A stretch of DNA of 10,911 bases from DASUBV01 sp035763085. GTDB lineage: Bacteria; Actinomycetota; Actinomycetes; Streptosporangiales; Streptosporangiaceae. Made by a program: the position numbers and the translations under genes. The notes below the pieces were generated by a model. It did no database searches. It was given only the letters and a program-made list of their open reading frames with translations, and was not told the DNA's origin. This document shows, piece by piece, positions 5,602-10,911 of the stretch (within the stretch, counting starts at the first letter, position 1; every line of letters starts with the position of its first letter). The stretch is from contig DASUBV010000264.1 of the NCBI GenBank assembly GCA_035763085.1, positions 1 through 10,911 on the forward strand, written 5' to 3'.

Positions 5602-5823
5602 ATGAAGCCGGGAATTCACCCCGAGTACGTTGAGACGACGGTGACCTGCACCTGCGGGAACACCTTCAAGACCCGGAGCACGGCCAAGAGCGGCGTGATC
5701 CATGCCGACCTGTGCTCTAACTGCCACCCCTTCTACACCGGCAAGCAGAAGATCCTCGACACCGGCGGCCGCGTCGCCCGGTTCGAGCGCCGGTTCGGCA
5801 AGAAGGCAGCCGGCACCAAGTAG
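5602..5823 (+). CDS. rpmE: 50S ribosomal protein L31, zinc-binding form
   Basis: A 73-residue protein of normal length for L31. It starts MKPGIHPEYV and has four Cys ligands in a zinc ribbon: C16 and C18 in TCTCGN, C38 and C41 in LCSNCHPFYTGKQK. This is the C+ form; its zinc can be released and replaced by the zinc-free paralogue under zinc limitation in several bacteria. L31 bridges the ribosomal subunits near the central protuberance. AGGAG at 5590-5594 lies 7 nt before the ATG. It has its own sigma-R-type promoter and a terminator hairpin on each side, so it is probably transcribed alone. Confidence 0.97.
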   Translation: MKPGIHPEYVETTVTCTCGNTFKTRSTAKSGVIHADLCSNCHPFYTGKQKILDTGGRVARFERRFGKKAAGTK

Positions 5824-5858
5824 GATCCGGGGTCCGGCGGGCGGGCCCTGGCACCCGG

Positions 5859-5888
5859 GCTGCTCCAGGGGGTGCCCCCTGGAGCAGC
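5859..5888 (+). terminator. Terminator hairpin after rpmE
   Basis: A perfect 14-bp inverted repeat (arms 5859-5872 and 5875-5888, core CTGCTCCAGGGGG) with a 2-nt centre, in practice about 12-13 pairs with a small loop, starts 35 nt after the rpmE stop. No T run follows. It is the strongest hairpin in the window. Confidence 0.75.
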
Positions 5889-5912
5889 ACACGGCCGCAG
5901 GGCCCGGGCTCC

Positions 5913-5926
5913 GGCGCGATCGCGCC
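5913..5926. other. 14-bp perfect palindrome in the rpmE-prfA spacer
   Basis: GGCGCGATCGCGCC reads the same on both strands and lies 107 bp before prfA. It could be an operator for a dimeric regulator, but alternating G/C palindromes arise often by chance at this base composition. I see no clear prfA promoter near it. Confidence 0.3.
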
Positions 5927-6032
5927 GTCCGGCCCGCTTTCCGGCCACGCTTGTTCAGCAGTCCCGACGGCCCGGCCACGCCGGGCCGGGTGATCCGGGC
6001 TGCGCACCCATCCAGCAGCACAGGAGGTAGGC

Positions 6033-7097
6033 GTGTTTGAGCGGCTTGCCGACCTGGCGACCGAGTATGCCCGGCTGGAGCAGGACCTGGCCAACCCGGC
6101 GGTGCACGCCGACCAGGAGCGGGCACGGACGCTGGGCCGCCGGTACGGCGAGCTGGGGCCGATCATCGCCGCCTATCACCAGTGGCAGCAGGCCGGCGCC
6201 GACGAGCAGACCGCTCGCGAGCTGGCCGCCGAGGACGCCTCGTTCGCGGTCGAGGCCGAGGACCTGGCCCGGCAGCGCGCGGAACTGCAGGCCCGGCTGG
6301 AGCAGCTGCTGGTGCCGCGCGACCCCTATGACGACAAGGACGTCATCCTCGAGGTCAAGGCGGGGGAGGGCGGCGATGAGTCGGCGCTGTTCGCCGGCGA
6401 CCTGCTGCGGATGTACCTGCGCTACGCCGAGCGGCAGCACTGGAAGACCGAGGTCATCGACTCGACGATGACCGGGCTGGGCGGCTACAAGGATGTCACG
6501 GTCGCGATCAAGGGCCGCCGCGGCGAGGGCGCCTGGTCGCGGCTGAAGTACGAGGGCGGCGTGCACCGGGTGCAGCGCGTGCCGGTCACCGAGTCGCAGG
6601 GCCGGATCCACACCTCGGCGGCCGGGGTGCTGGTCATGCCCGAGGCCGATCCGGTCGACGTGACCATCGACCCGAACGACCTGCGGATCGACGTGTTCCG
6701 CTCCTCTGGCCCCGGCGGGCAGAGCGTCAACACCACCGACTCGGCGGTCCGGATCACCCACGTGCCGACCGGGATCGTAGTGTCCTGCCAGAACGAGAAG
6801 AGCCAGCTGCAGAACAAGGAGTCGGCGCTGCGCATCCTGCGCGCCCGGCTGCTGACCGCCGCGCAGGAGGCGGCCGATGCCCAGGCCGCCGCGACCCGGC
6901 GCAGCCAGGTCGCCGACGTGGACCGGTCGCAGCGGGTGCGCACCTATAACTTCCCGGAGAACCGGATCTCCGACCACCGGGTCGGCTTCAAGGCCTACAA
7001 CCTCGACCAGGTCATCGACGGGGACCTGGACGCGGTGATCAACGCCCTGGTCGAGGCCGACCGAGCCGACAAGATCGCAGGCGCCGACGAGGAATGA
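6033..7097 (+). CDS. prfA: Peptide chain release factor 1
   Basis: A 354-residue class I release factor that reads UAA and UAG in the ribosomal A site and triggers peptidyl-tRNA hydrolysis. The GTG at 6033 follows AGGAGG (6022-6027) by 5 nt. Visible: N-terminal helical domain, LEVKAGEGGDESALFAGDL at about 110-128, the stop-codon recognition tripeptide P184-V185-T186 (the PxT type of RF1, not the SPF of RF2) in RVPVTESQGRIHTSAAGV, and the catalytic GGQ at 228-230 in SSGPGGQSVNTTDSAVRI. Length and motifs are normal. The stop overlaps the start of prmC, whose product methylates Gln230, so the substrate and its modifying enzyme are translationally coupled. Confidence 0.98.
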   Translation: MFERLADLATEYARLEQDLANPAVHADQERARTLGRRYGELGPIIAAYHQWQQAGADEQTARELAAEDASFAVEAEDLARQRAELQARLEQLLVPRDPYDDKDVILEVKAGEGGDESALFAGDLLRMYLRYAERQHWKTEVIDSTMTGLGGYKDVTVAIKGRRGEGAWSRLKYEGGVHRVQRVPVTESQGRIHTSAAGVLVMPEADPVDVTIDPNDLRIDVFRSSGPGGQSVNTTDSAVRITHVPTGIVVSCQNEKSQLQNKESALRILRARLLTAAQEAADAQAAATRRSQVADVDRSQRVRTYNFPENRISDHRVGFKAYNLDQVIDGDLDAVINALVEADRADKIAGADEE

Positions 7098-7963
7098 GCC
7101 TGCTGCTCGACGAGATCGCCAGGGCCTGCGCCCGGCTTGCGCAGGCCGGCATCTCCTCGCCCCGCGCCGACGCCGAGCTCATCGCGGCCCACCTGCACGG
7201 GGTCAGCAGGGGCCAGCTGCACCTGGTCGCCGACGCCGACTTCAACCCGCAGTTCTGGGACAACATCGCCCGCCGCGAGGCCCGGGAGCCGCTGCAGCAC
7301 ATCACCGGGGTGTCCTACTTCCGCTACCTGGACCTGGTCGTCGGGCCCGGCGTGTTCGTGCCCCGCCCGGAGACCGAGATGCTGGCCGGCTGGGCCGCCG
7401 AGCAGCTGGCTGCCATGGACGTCGCCGAGCCGGTGGTGGCCGACCTGGGCACCGGCTCGGGCGCGATCGCGCTGGCCATCGCGCAGGAGGTGCCTCGCGC
7501 CCGGGTGCACGCCGTCGAGGCCGACCCGCAGGCCCGCCAGTGGGCCGCGCGCAACATCGCCAGGACCGCCGAGGCCGCGCCGCACACGGCGGGCCGGGTC
7601 ACCCTGCACGCCGGGGATTTCGCCACCGCGCTGGCCGAGCTCGACGGCGGCGTCGACCTGGTGGTCAGCAACCCGCCCTACATCGAGGCGGGCGTCGCGC
7701 TGCCGCCCGAGGTGGCTGAGTATGACCCTGCGCCGGCCCTGTGGTCGGGCCCGGCCGGGCTGGACGCGATCGAGGTCGTCGAGGCCAGCGCGCGGCGGCT
7801 GCTGCGGCAGGGCGGACTGGTCGCGGTCGAGCACGGCGAGACGCAGGGACCGGCGGTGTACTGGATTTTCGCCGAGGAGAAGGGCTGGCGGCAGACCCGC
7901 AACCACCCCGACCTGGCCGGGCGGGACAGGTTCGTCACTGCCGCCTGGCGCATGCAAGGATGA
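7094..7963 (+). CDS. prmC: Release factor glutamine N5-methyltransferase PrmC (HemK)
   Basis: A 289-residue SAM-dependent methyltransferase that methylates the glutamine of the GGQ motif in release factors, raising termination efficiency. The ATG at 7094 overlaps the prfA stop (ATGA), with GAGGA just upstream inside prfA. Seen in order: the N-terminal helical substrate-binding domain with REPLQHITGVSYF, then FVPRPETEML, SAM motif I VADLGTGSGAIALAIA (D117, G119, G121, G123), acidic E142 of motif II in VHAVEADP, and the catalytic NPPY at 193-196 in VVSNPPYIEAG. NPPY is the amide-binding signature of this family. Length is normal, and the prfA-prmC order is conserved across actinobacteria. Confidence 0.97.
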   Translation: MSLLLDEIARACARLAQAGISSPRADAELIAAHLHGVSRGQLHLVADADFNPQFWDNIARREAREPLQHITGVSYFRYLDLVVGPGVFVPRPETEMLAGWAAEQLAAMDVAEPVVADLGTGSGAIALAIAQEVPRARVHAVEADPQARQWAARNIARTAEAAPHTAGRVTLHAGDFATALAELDGGVDLVVSNPPYIEAGVALPPEVAEYDPAPALWSGPAGLDAIEVVEASARRLLRQGGLVAVEHGETQGPAVYWIFAEEKGWRQTRNHPDLAGRDRFVTAAWRMQG

Positions 7964-7969
7964 GCGGCT

Positions 7970-8722
7970 ATGAGCGCCTGGTATGACTGCTCCGACGAGA
8001 CTCAGCGGGCCGAGGGCCTGAAGGCAGCGGCCGACGCGGTGCTGCGCGGTGAGCTGGTCGTGCTGCCCACCGACACCGTGTACGGGATCGGCGCGGACGC
8101 CTTCAGCCCCGCGGCGGTGGCCACGCTGCTGGCCGCCAAGGGCCGCGGCCGGGACATGCCCCCGCCGGTCCTGGTGGGCACCGTCCGGGCGGCCTCGGCG
8201 CTGGTCGAGGATCTCGGCCCGTATGGCCAGCAGCTGATCGACGAGTTCTGGCCGGGCGGCCTGACCATTGTCTGCCGGGCCTCCCGGACCCTGAGCTGGG
8301 ACCTGGGTGACACCAAGGGCACCGTCGCGGTCCGGATGCCGCAGGACGAGGTCACCCTGGAGCTACTGCGGGAGACTGGCCCGATGGCGGTCAGCAGCGC
8401 CAACCTCAGCGGCTCGGTCTCGGCGACCACCGCCGCGCAGGCCCGCGAGCAGCTCGGCGACTCGGTGGCGGTCTACCTGGACGGCGGCCCGTCGGCCGGC
8501 GGCCAGGCCTCCACGATCGTGGACCTGACCGGCGACGCGCCGCGGCTGCTGCGCCCGGGAGCCATCTCGATGGGCCGGCTCCGGGAGATCGCCGGGGTCC
8601 GCGCGATGGGGGACACGCCGGGCTCCGCGCCGGGGAACGTACCGGAGGACACGCCGGGGGACACGTCGGACGACACGCCGGGGAACGTGCCGGGGGATGC
8701 GTCGGGGGACACCGGCAGCTAG
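7970..8722 (+). CDS. Threonylcarbamoyl-AMP synthase (Sua5/YciO/YrdC family) with repeat tail
   Basis: The enzyme makes threonylcarbamoyl-AMP from threonine, bicarbonate and ATP, the first step towards t6A37 in ANN-decoding tRNAs. ATG 7970 lies 6 nt after the prmC stop, with AAGGA just inside prmC. Landmarks: LPTDTVYGIGADA (residues 32-44), K57-G-R-G-R61 with PPPVLVG following (many homologues have KxRP), FWPGGLTI at about 92-99, VAVRMP, and SSANLSG (142-148). The core ends near residue 212, matching the short TsaC/YwlC form without a Sua5 domain. It continues with 37 residues of four-residue repeats (GDTP, GNVP, GDAS) that the reaction does not need. It corresponds to Rv1301 by position. The family also contains YciO-type proteins, so the exact reaction is likely rather than certain. 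Confidence 0.9.
   Translation: MSAWYDCSDETQRAEGLKAAADAVLRGELVVLPTDTVYGIGADAFSPAAVATLLAAKGRGRDMPPPVLVGTVRAASALVEDLGPYGQQLIDEFWPGGLTIVCRASRTLSWDLGDTKGTVAVRMPQDEVTLELLRETGPMAVSSANLSGSVSATTAAQAREQLGDSVAVYLDGGPSAGGQASTIVDLTGDAPRLLRPGAISMGRLREIAGVRAMGDTPGSAPGNVPEDTPGDTSDDTPGNVPGDASGDTGS
8609..8716 (+). repeat. Nine 12-bp units encoding a GDTP-type tail
   Basis: Residues 214-249 of the TsaC-like protein divide without a break into nine tetrapeptides: GDTP, GSAP, GNVP, EDTP, GDTS, DDTP, GNVP, GDAS, GDTG. The DNA units resemble GGGGACACGCCG with substitutions but no frame change. The tail is acidic, Pro/Gly-rich and probably unstructured. Confidence 0.85.
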
Positions 8723-8753
8723 CCGCTGGGCCTGATGTCACCCCGGGTTGCTC

Positions 8754-8759
8754 TAGAGT
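8754..8759 (+). promoter_or_regulatory. -10 element TAGAGT upstream of the wecA-like gene
   Basis: TAGAGT fits TANNNT and is followed by 7 nt and ATG 8767, the leaderless spacing also seen at 793 and 1250. No convincing -35 is present. If used, it starts transcription at the first base of a nine-codon ORF just before the transferase gene. Confidence 0.4.
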
Positions 8760-8766
8760 TGCATCA

Positions 8767-8796
8767 ATGCCCGCCTCATCCGCCCAGACCTGGTGA
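8767..8796 (+). other. Nine-codon leader ORF before the wecA-like gene
   Basis: ATG 8767 opens the peptide MPASSAQTW and ends with TGA at 8794-8796, one codon before the GTG at 8800 and in the same frame. With the -10 at 8754 it would be leaderless. Either it is a short leader whose translation feeds reinitiation at GTG 8800, or the ATG is a former start now cut off by TGA. It is too short to judge by composition. Confidence 0.3.
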
Positions 8797-8798
8797 TC
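8792..8798 (+). promoter_or_regulatory. Extended anti-Shine-Dalgarno match before the wecA-like start
   Basis: GGTGATC matches the distal part of the anti-SD complement (GGAGGTGATC) and is placed so that its GG would end 6 nt before GTG 8800. It supports GTG 8800 as a start and overlaps the leader ORF stop codon. Confidence 0.4.
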
Positions 8799-8799
8799 G

Positions 8800-10911
8800 G
8801 TGCGCGAGTACGTTCTCACCCTGCTGGTGACGGCCGCCGTCACCTACATCCTGACGCCGCTGGTCCGGCGCGGGGCGATCAAGGCCGGGGCCGAGCAGGC
8901 GGTCCGCGACCGCGACGTGCACGTCGTGCCGATCCCGCGCCTGGGCGGCCTGGCCATGTACGCCGGGCTGGCGGTCGGCCTGCTGGTGGCCGGCCAGATG
9001 TCCCCGCTGGACAGCGTGCTGTCGGGCAGCAACATGGCCATCGGGCTGCTGCTGGGCGGCGGCCTGGTCGTGGCGATGGGCGTCATCGACGACCGCTGGG
9101 GCATGAACGCCATCAGCAAGCTGGCCGGCCAGGTGGCCGCCGGGGTGATCCTGGTGGCCAGCGGCACCGAGCTGGGCTGGCTGCCGCTGCCCGGCGGCGG
9201 GACCTTCTCGCCCACGTCTAACCAGGCACTCGTGCTGACCGTCCTGGTCGTGGTGGCCACTATCAACGCGGTCAACTTCATCGACGGGCTGGACGGGCTG
9301 GCCGCCGGGATCGTGGCTATCGCCGCGATCTCCTTCTTCCTGTACTACTACTCGCTGACCCATACGCTGCGGCTGTCCGCGGAGGCCGCCCCGACGCTGG
9401 CCTCGGCCCTGCTGGCGGGCATGTGCCTCGGCTTCCTGCCGCACAATTTCTTCCCCGCCCGGATCTTCATGGGCGACACCGGGTCCATGCTGCTCGGGCT
9501 GCTGCTGGCCTACGTGCCCATCTCCAGCATCACCTCGCTGGACCCCCGGACGCTCACCGGCGCGGTGAACCGGTTCCCCGAGGTGCTGCCGCTGCTGCTG
9601 CCCACCACGATCCTGGTCATCCCGTACGCCGACATGCTGATGGCGGTGGTGCGCCGAACCCGGGCGGGCTTGTCCCCGTTTGCCGCCGACCGCAAGCACC
9701 TGCACCACCGGCTGCTCGATATCGGGCACTCGCACCGGCTCAGCGTGCTGATCATGTACCTGTGGGCGGCCATGTTCTCGGGCCTGATCGTCTGGTTCTC
9801 GACCTTCCGCACGCCGCTGTTCGCCTTCGCCGTGATCACGCTGGCCGCCGTGCTGGCCCTGCTGCTGATGTCGATGCCCCGGCTGCGCTGGTGGCAGCGG
9901 GACCGCCGTAAGGACCTGGCCCCGGCCGTGGCCGGCCAGGGCAGCGCCGCTGCGCAGGTCCCCGTGAGCCCGGCCGCCACGGCGGGCGCGCCGGTCCTGA
10001 CTCCCGAGCCGGTCAGCCAGCTCGGTGCCGACGACTGGTTCACCGCGGGCCCGGTCTCGGGTGACCGGTACCCGGGCGACGCGTCGCCCGCCGGCCGCCA
10101 CCCGGGTGGCCTGACGCCCGCCGATCTCCGTTCTGACGATCCCGGCCCCGGCGGCCTGCGGTCCGCCGATGGACGGTCCGGAGACGCGCGGTCCGGAGAC
10201 GTGTGGCCGGGGGATGCGTGGCCGACGGATGTGCAGCGGGGCGATGCGCGGTCGGCGGACGCACGGTCCGGCGATGCGGGGTCCGGGAGTGTGCGGTCCG
10301 GCGATGCGCGGTCGGGCGCCGCGTACTCCGGCGAGAGCCGGCCTGGCGCGCGGCCCGGCGGCGAGCGCATCCCGGCGGAGCGTTTCCCTGGCGAGCCGTT
10401 CCCCGCCAAGCGGGTGCCAGGCGAGAGCCTGAGGGGCCAGGGCCGCTCCGGCCAGCGGGCGGCGGCGGACGGGCCTGCCGGGGAAAGCGCGCGATCCATC
10501 TGGGAGCCCGCCCGGCCGGCCAGCCCGGCACGGGATAGGAGTGCCGGCTCCGGCGCGGGCACTGGCCCCGGCGGGGCCGCGGGACTCGGCAGGTCGCGGT
10601 GGGAGCCGGCCCGGCGGGCGGGCGACCCGGGCACCCGCGGCCCGGCACGCGACCGGTCCGCTGATCATCGCGCGCCCTGGCCGGATGACCCTGCCCTGCC
10701 GGCTCCCGGTTCCGGTGGCGCCCGGACAGCAGGCTGGAACGCGCCGGCCCCGGACGACCTGACCGCCGACATCCCGCCGATCCCGCCTAAGCCATCGGCC
10801 GGATCAGGCAGGTCGGTGGTGGGCGCAATCCCGCCCGCTGTCCCGCTCGGCGCACCGCCGCCCGACCCGCTGCACCCGGATATCTCTGGTCCGGACGCAC
10901 TGTCCGACGAC
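8800..10911 (+). CDS. wecA: WecA-like polyprenyl-phosphate sugar-1-phosphate transferase, 3' end outside window
   Basis: No stop before the window end, so at least 704 residues. These membrane enzymes move GlcNAc-1-phosphate (or a related sugar) from UDP-sugar to undecaprenyl or decaprenyl phosphate, starting cell-wall linker or glycan synthesis; in mycobacteria the equivalent gene (Rv1302) starts the arabinogalactan linker. Motifs from GTG 8800: RDVHVVPIPRLGGLAMY (38-54), DDR (97-99), NAVNFIDGLDGLAAG (156-170), FMGDTGSMLLG (223-233) and RKHLHHR (298-304), with about eleven hydrophobic segments ending near residue 361. Family members usually end soon after or have a modest tail. Here over 330 Gly/Pro/Ser/Arg/Asp-rich residues follow, with 29 pentapeptide units, a duplicated RSxWEPAR motif and a Pro-rich end. 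By family topology the tail is likely cytoplasmic. The next genes are expected to be the atp operon. Sugar specificity is not settled. Confidence 0.93.
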   Translation, partial: MREYVLTLLVTAAVTYILTPLVRRGAIKAGAEQAVRDRDVHVVPIPRLGGLAMYAGLAVGLLVAGQMSPLDSVLSGSNMAIGLLLGGGLVVAMGVIDDRWGMNAISKLAGQVAAGVILVASGTELGWLPLPGGGTFSPTSNQALVLTVLVVVATINAVNFIDGLDGLAAGIVAIAAISFFLYYYSLTHTLRLSAEAAPTLASALLAGMCLGFLPHNFFPARIFMGDTGSMLLGLLLAYVPISSITSLDPRTLTGAVNRFPEVLPLLLPTTILVIPYADMLMAVVRRTRAGLSPFAADRKHLHHRLLDIGHSHRLSVLIMYLWAAMFSGLIVWFSTFRTPLFAFAVITLAAVLALLLMSMPRLRWWQRDRRKDLAPAVAGQGSAAAQVPVSPAATAGAPVLTPEPVSQLGADDWFTAGPVSGDRYPGDASPAGRHPGGLTPADLRSDDPGPGGLRSADGRSGDARSGDVWPGDAWPTDVQRGDARSADARSGDAGSGSVRSGDARSGAAYSGESRPGARPGGERIPAERFPGEPFPAKRVPGESLRGQGRSGQRAAADGPAGESARSIWEPARPASPARDRSAGSGAGTGPGGAAGLGRSRWEPARRAGDPGTRGPARDRSADHRAPWPDDPALPAPGSGGARTAGWNAPAPDDLTADIPPIPPKPSAGSGRSVVGAIPPAVPLGAPPPDPLHPDISGPDALSDD
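10057..10491 (+). repeat. 29 pentapeptide (15-bp) units in the WecA-like tail
   Basis: Residues 420-564 can be cut into 29 consecutive five-residue units without a register shift, consensus (S/P)-G-(D/E)-x-(R/variable). Units 8-18 (10162-10326) are nearly identical in DNA, around CGGTCCGGCGATGCG; later units (PGEPF, PAKRV, PGESL) have diverged. The array keeps frame throughout. It is not the A(D/N)Lxx pentapeptide-repeat fold, since the central Leu/Phe is missing. Confidence 0.85.

Noticed and set aside
5913..5926. Palindrome as a definite operator
   Set aside because: GC-only palindromes of this size are not rare at this composition and no promoter is visible beside it; kept only as a low-confidence site.
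10057..10491. CRISPR array or A(D/N)Lxx pentapeptide-repeat protein
   Set aside because: Units are contiguous 15-bp coding repeats without spacers, and the central Leu/Phe of the pentapeptide-repeat fold is absent.
8776..10668. 630-codon open frame on the minus strand opposite the wecA-like gene
   Set aside because: It is antisense to a gene with all WecA/MraY motifs; the translation is Arg/Gly/His/Gln-rich without any recognisable domain.

Overview
The window comes from a high-GC actinobacterium. GTG starts are frequent, third codon positions are strongly G/C, and the gene order rho - rpmE - prfA - prmC - tsaC-like - wecA-like matches the block upstream of the ATP synthase operon in Mycobacterium tuberculosis (Rv1297-Rv1302) and a similar block in Streptomyces. 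The single-domain response regulator followed by a truncated ArgS-like protein upstream of that block recalls streptomycetes and related families. Species cannot be named from the sequence.

Left edge (1-675): the 3' part of a tyrosine-recombinase integrase gene runs rightwards towards the 3' end of an intact tRNA-Arg(CCG) on the minus strand. This is the usual layout for one end of an integrated element (integrative conjugative element or prophage) whose body lies outside the window to the left. The 146 bp between them hold a cluster of four ATCTGG motifs.

Middle left (676-3211): a CheY-like response regulator and an ArgS-related protein that keeps the N-terminal and anticodon-binding parts of arginyl-tRNA synthetase but lacks the catalytic core. 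Both have a TANNNT -10 hexamer 6-7 nt before a GTG and no Shine-Dalgarno sequence, suggesting leaderless mRNAs. A 666-bp gap without a convincing gene follows. The lysA-hom-thrC-thrB genes that often sit before rho are absent here. The gap holds a GGAAT-N18-GTT element about 345 nt before rho that would give rho a long leader.

Middle right (3212-8722): rho with a very large Arg/Gly/Asp-rich insertion, rpmE (zinc-binding L31) behind a textbook GGGAAT-N18-GTT sigma-R-type promoter, then prfA and prmC (4-bp overlap; PrmC methylates the GGQ glutamine of release factor 1) and a threonylcarbamoyl-AMP synthase. The theme is transcription termination, translation termination and tRNA modification. 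Strong GC-rich hairpins follow rho and rpmE.

Right edge (8754-10911): a wecA-like polyprenyl-phosphate sugar-1-phosphate transferase, cut by the window end. Its membrane catalytic core is normal, but it continues into a cytoplasmic-type tail of at least 330 residues, including 29 five-residue repeat units. A nine-codon, apparently leaderless ORF ends 3 nt before its start. Rho, the TsaC-like protein and the WecA-like protein all carry short-period Gly/Asp-rich repeats (periods 15, 12 and 15 bp). No entirely new multi-gene system is evident; the most interesting points are the repeat tails, the two sigma-R-type promoters, the catalytic-core-less ArgS relative and the wecA leader ORF.
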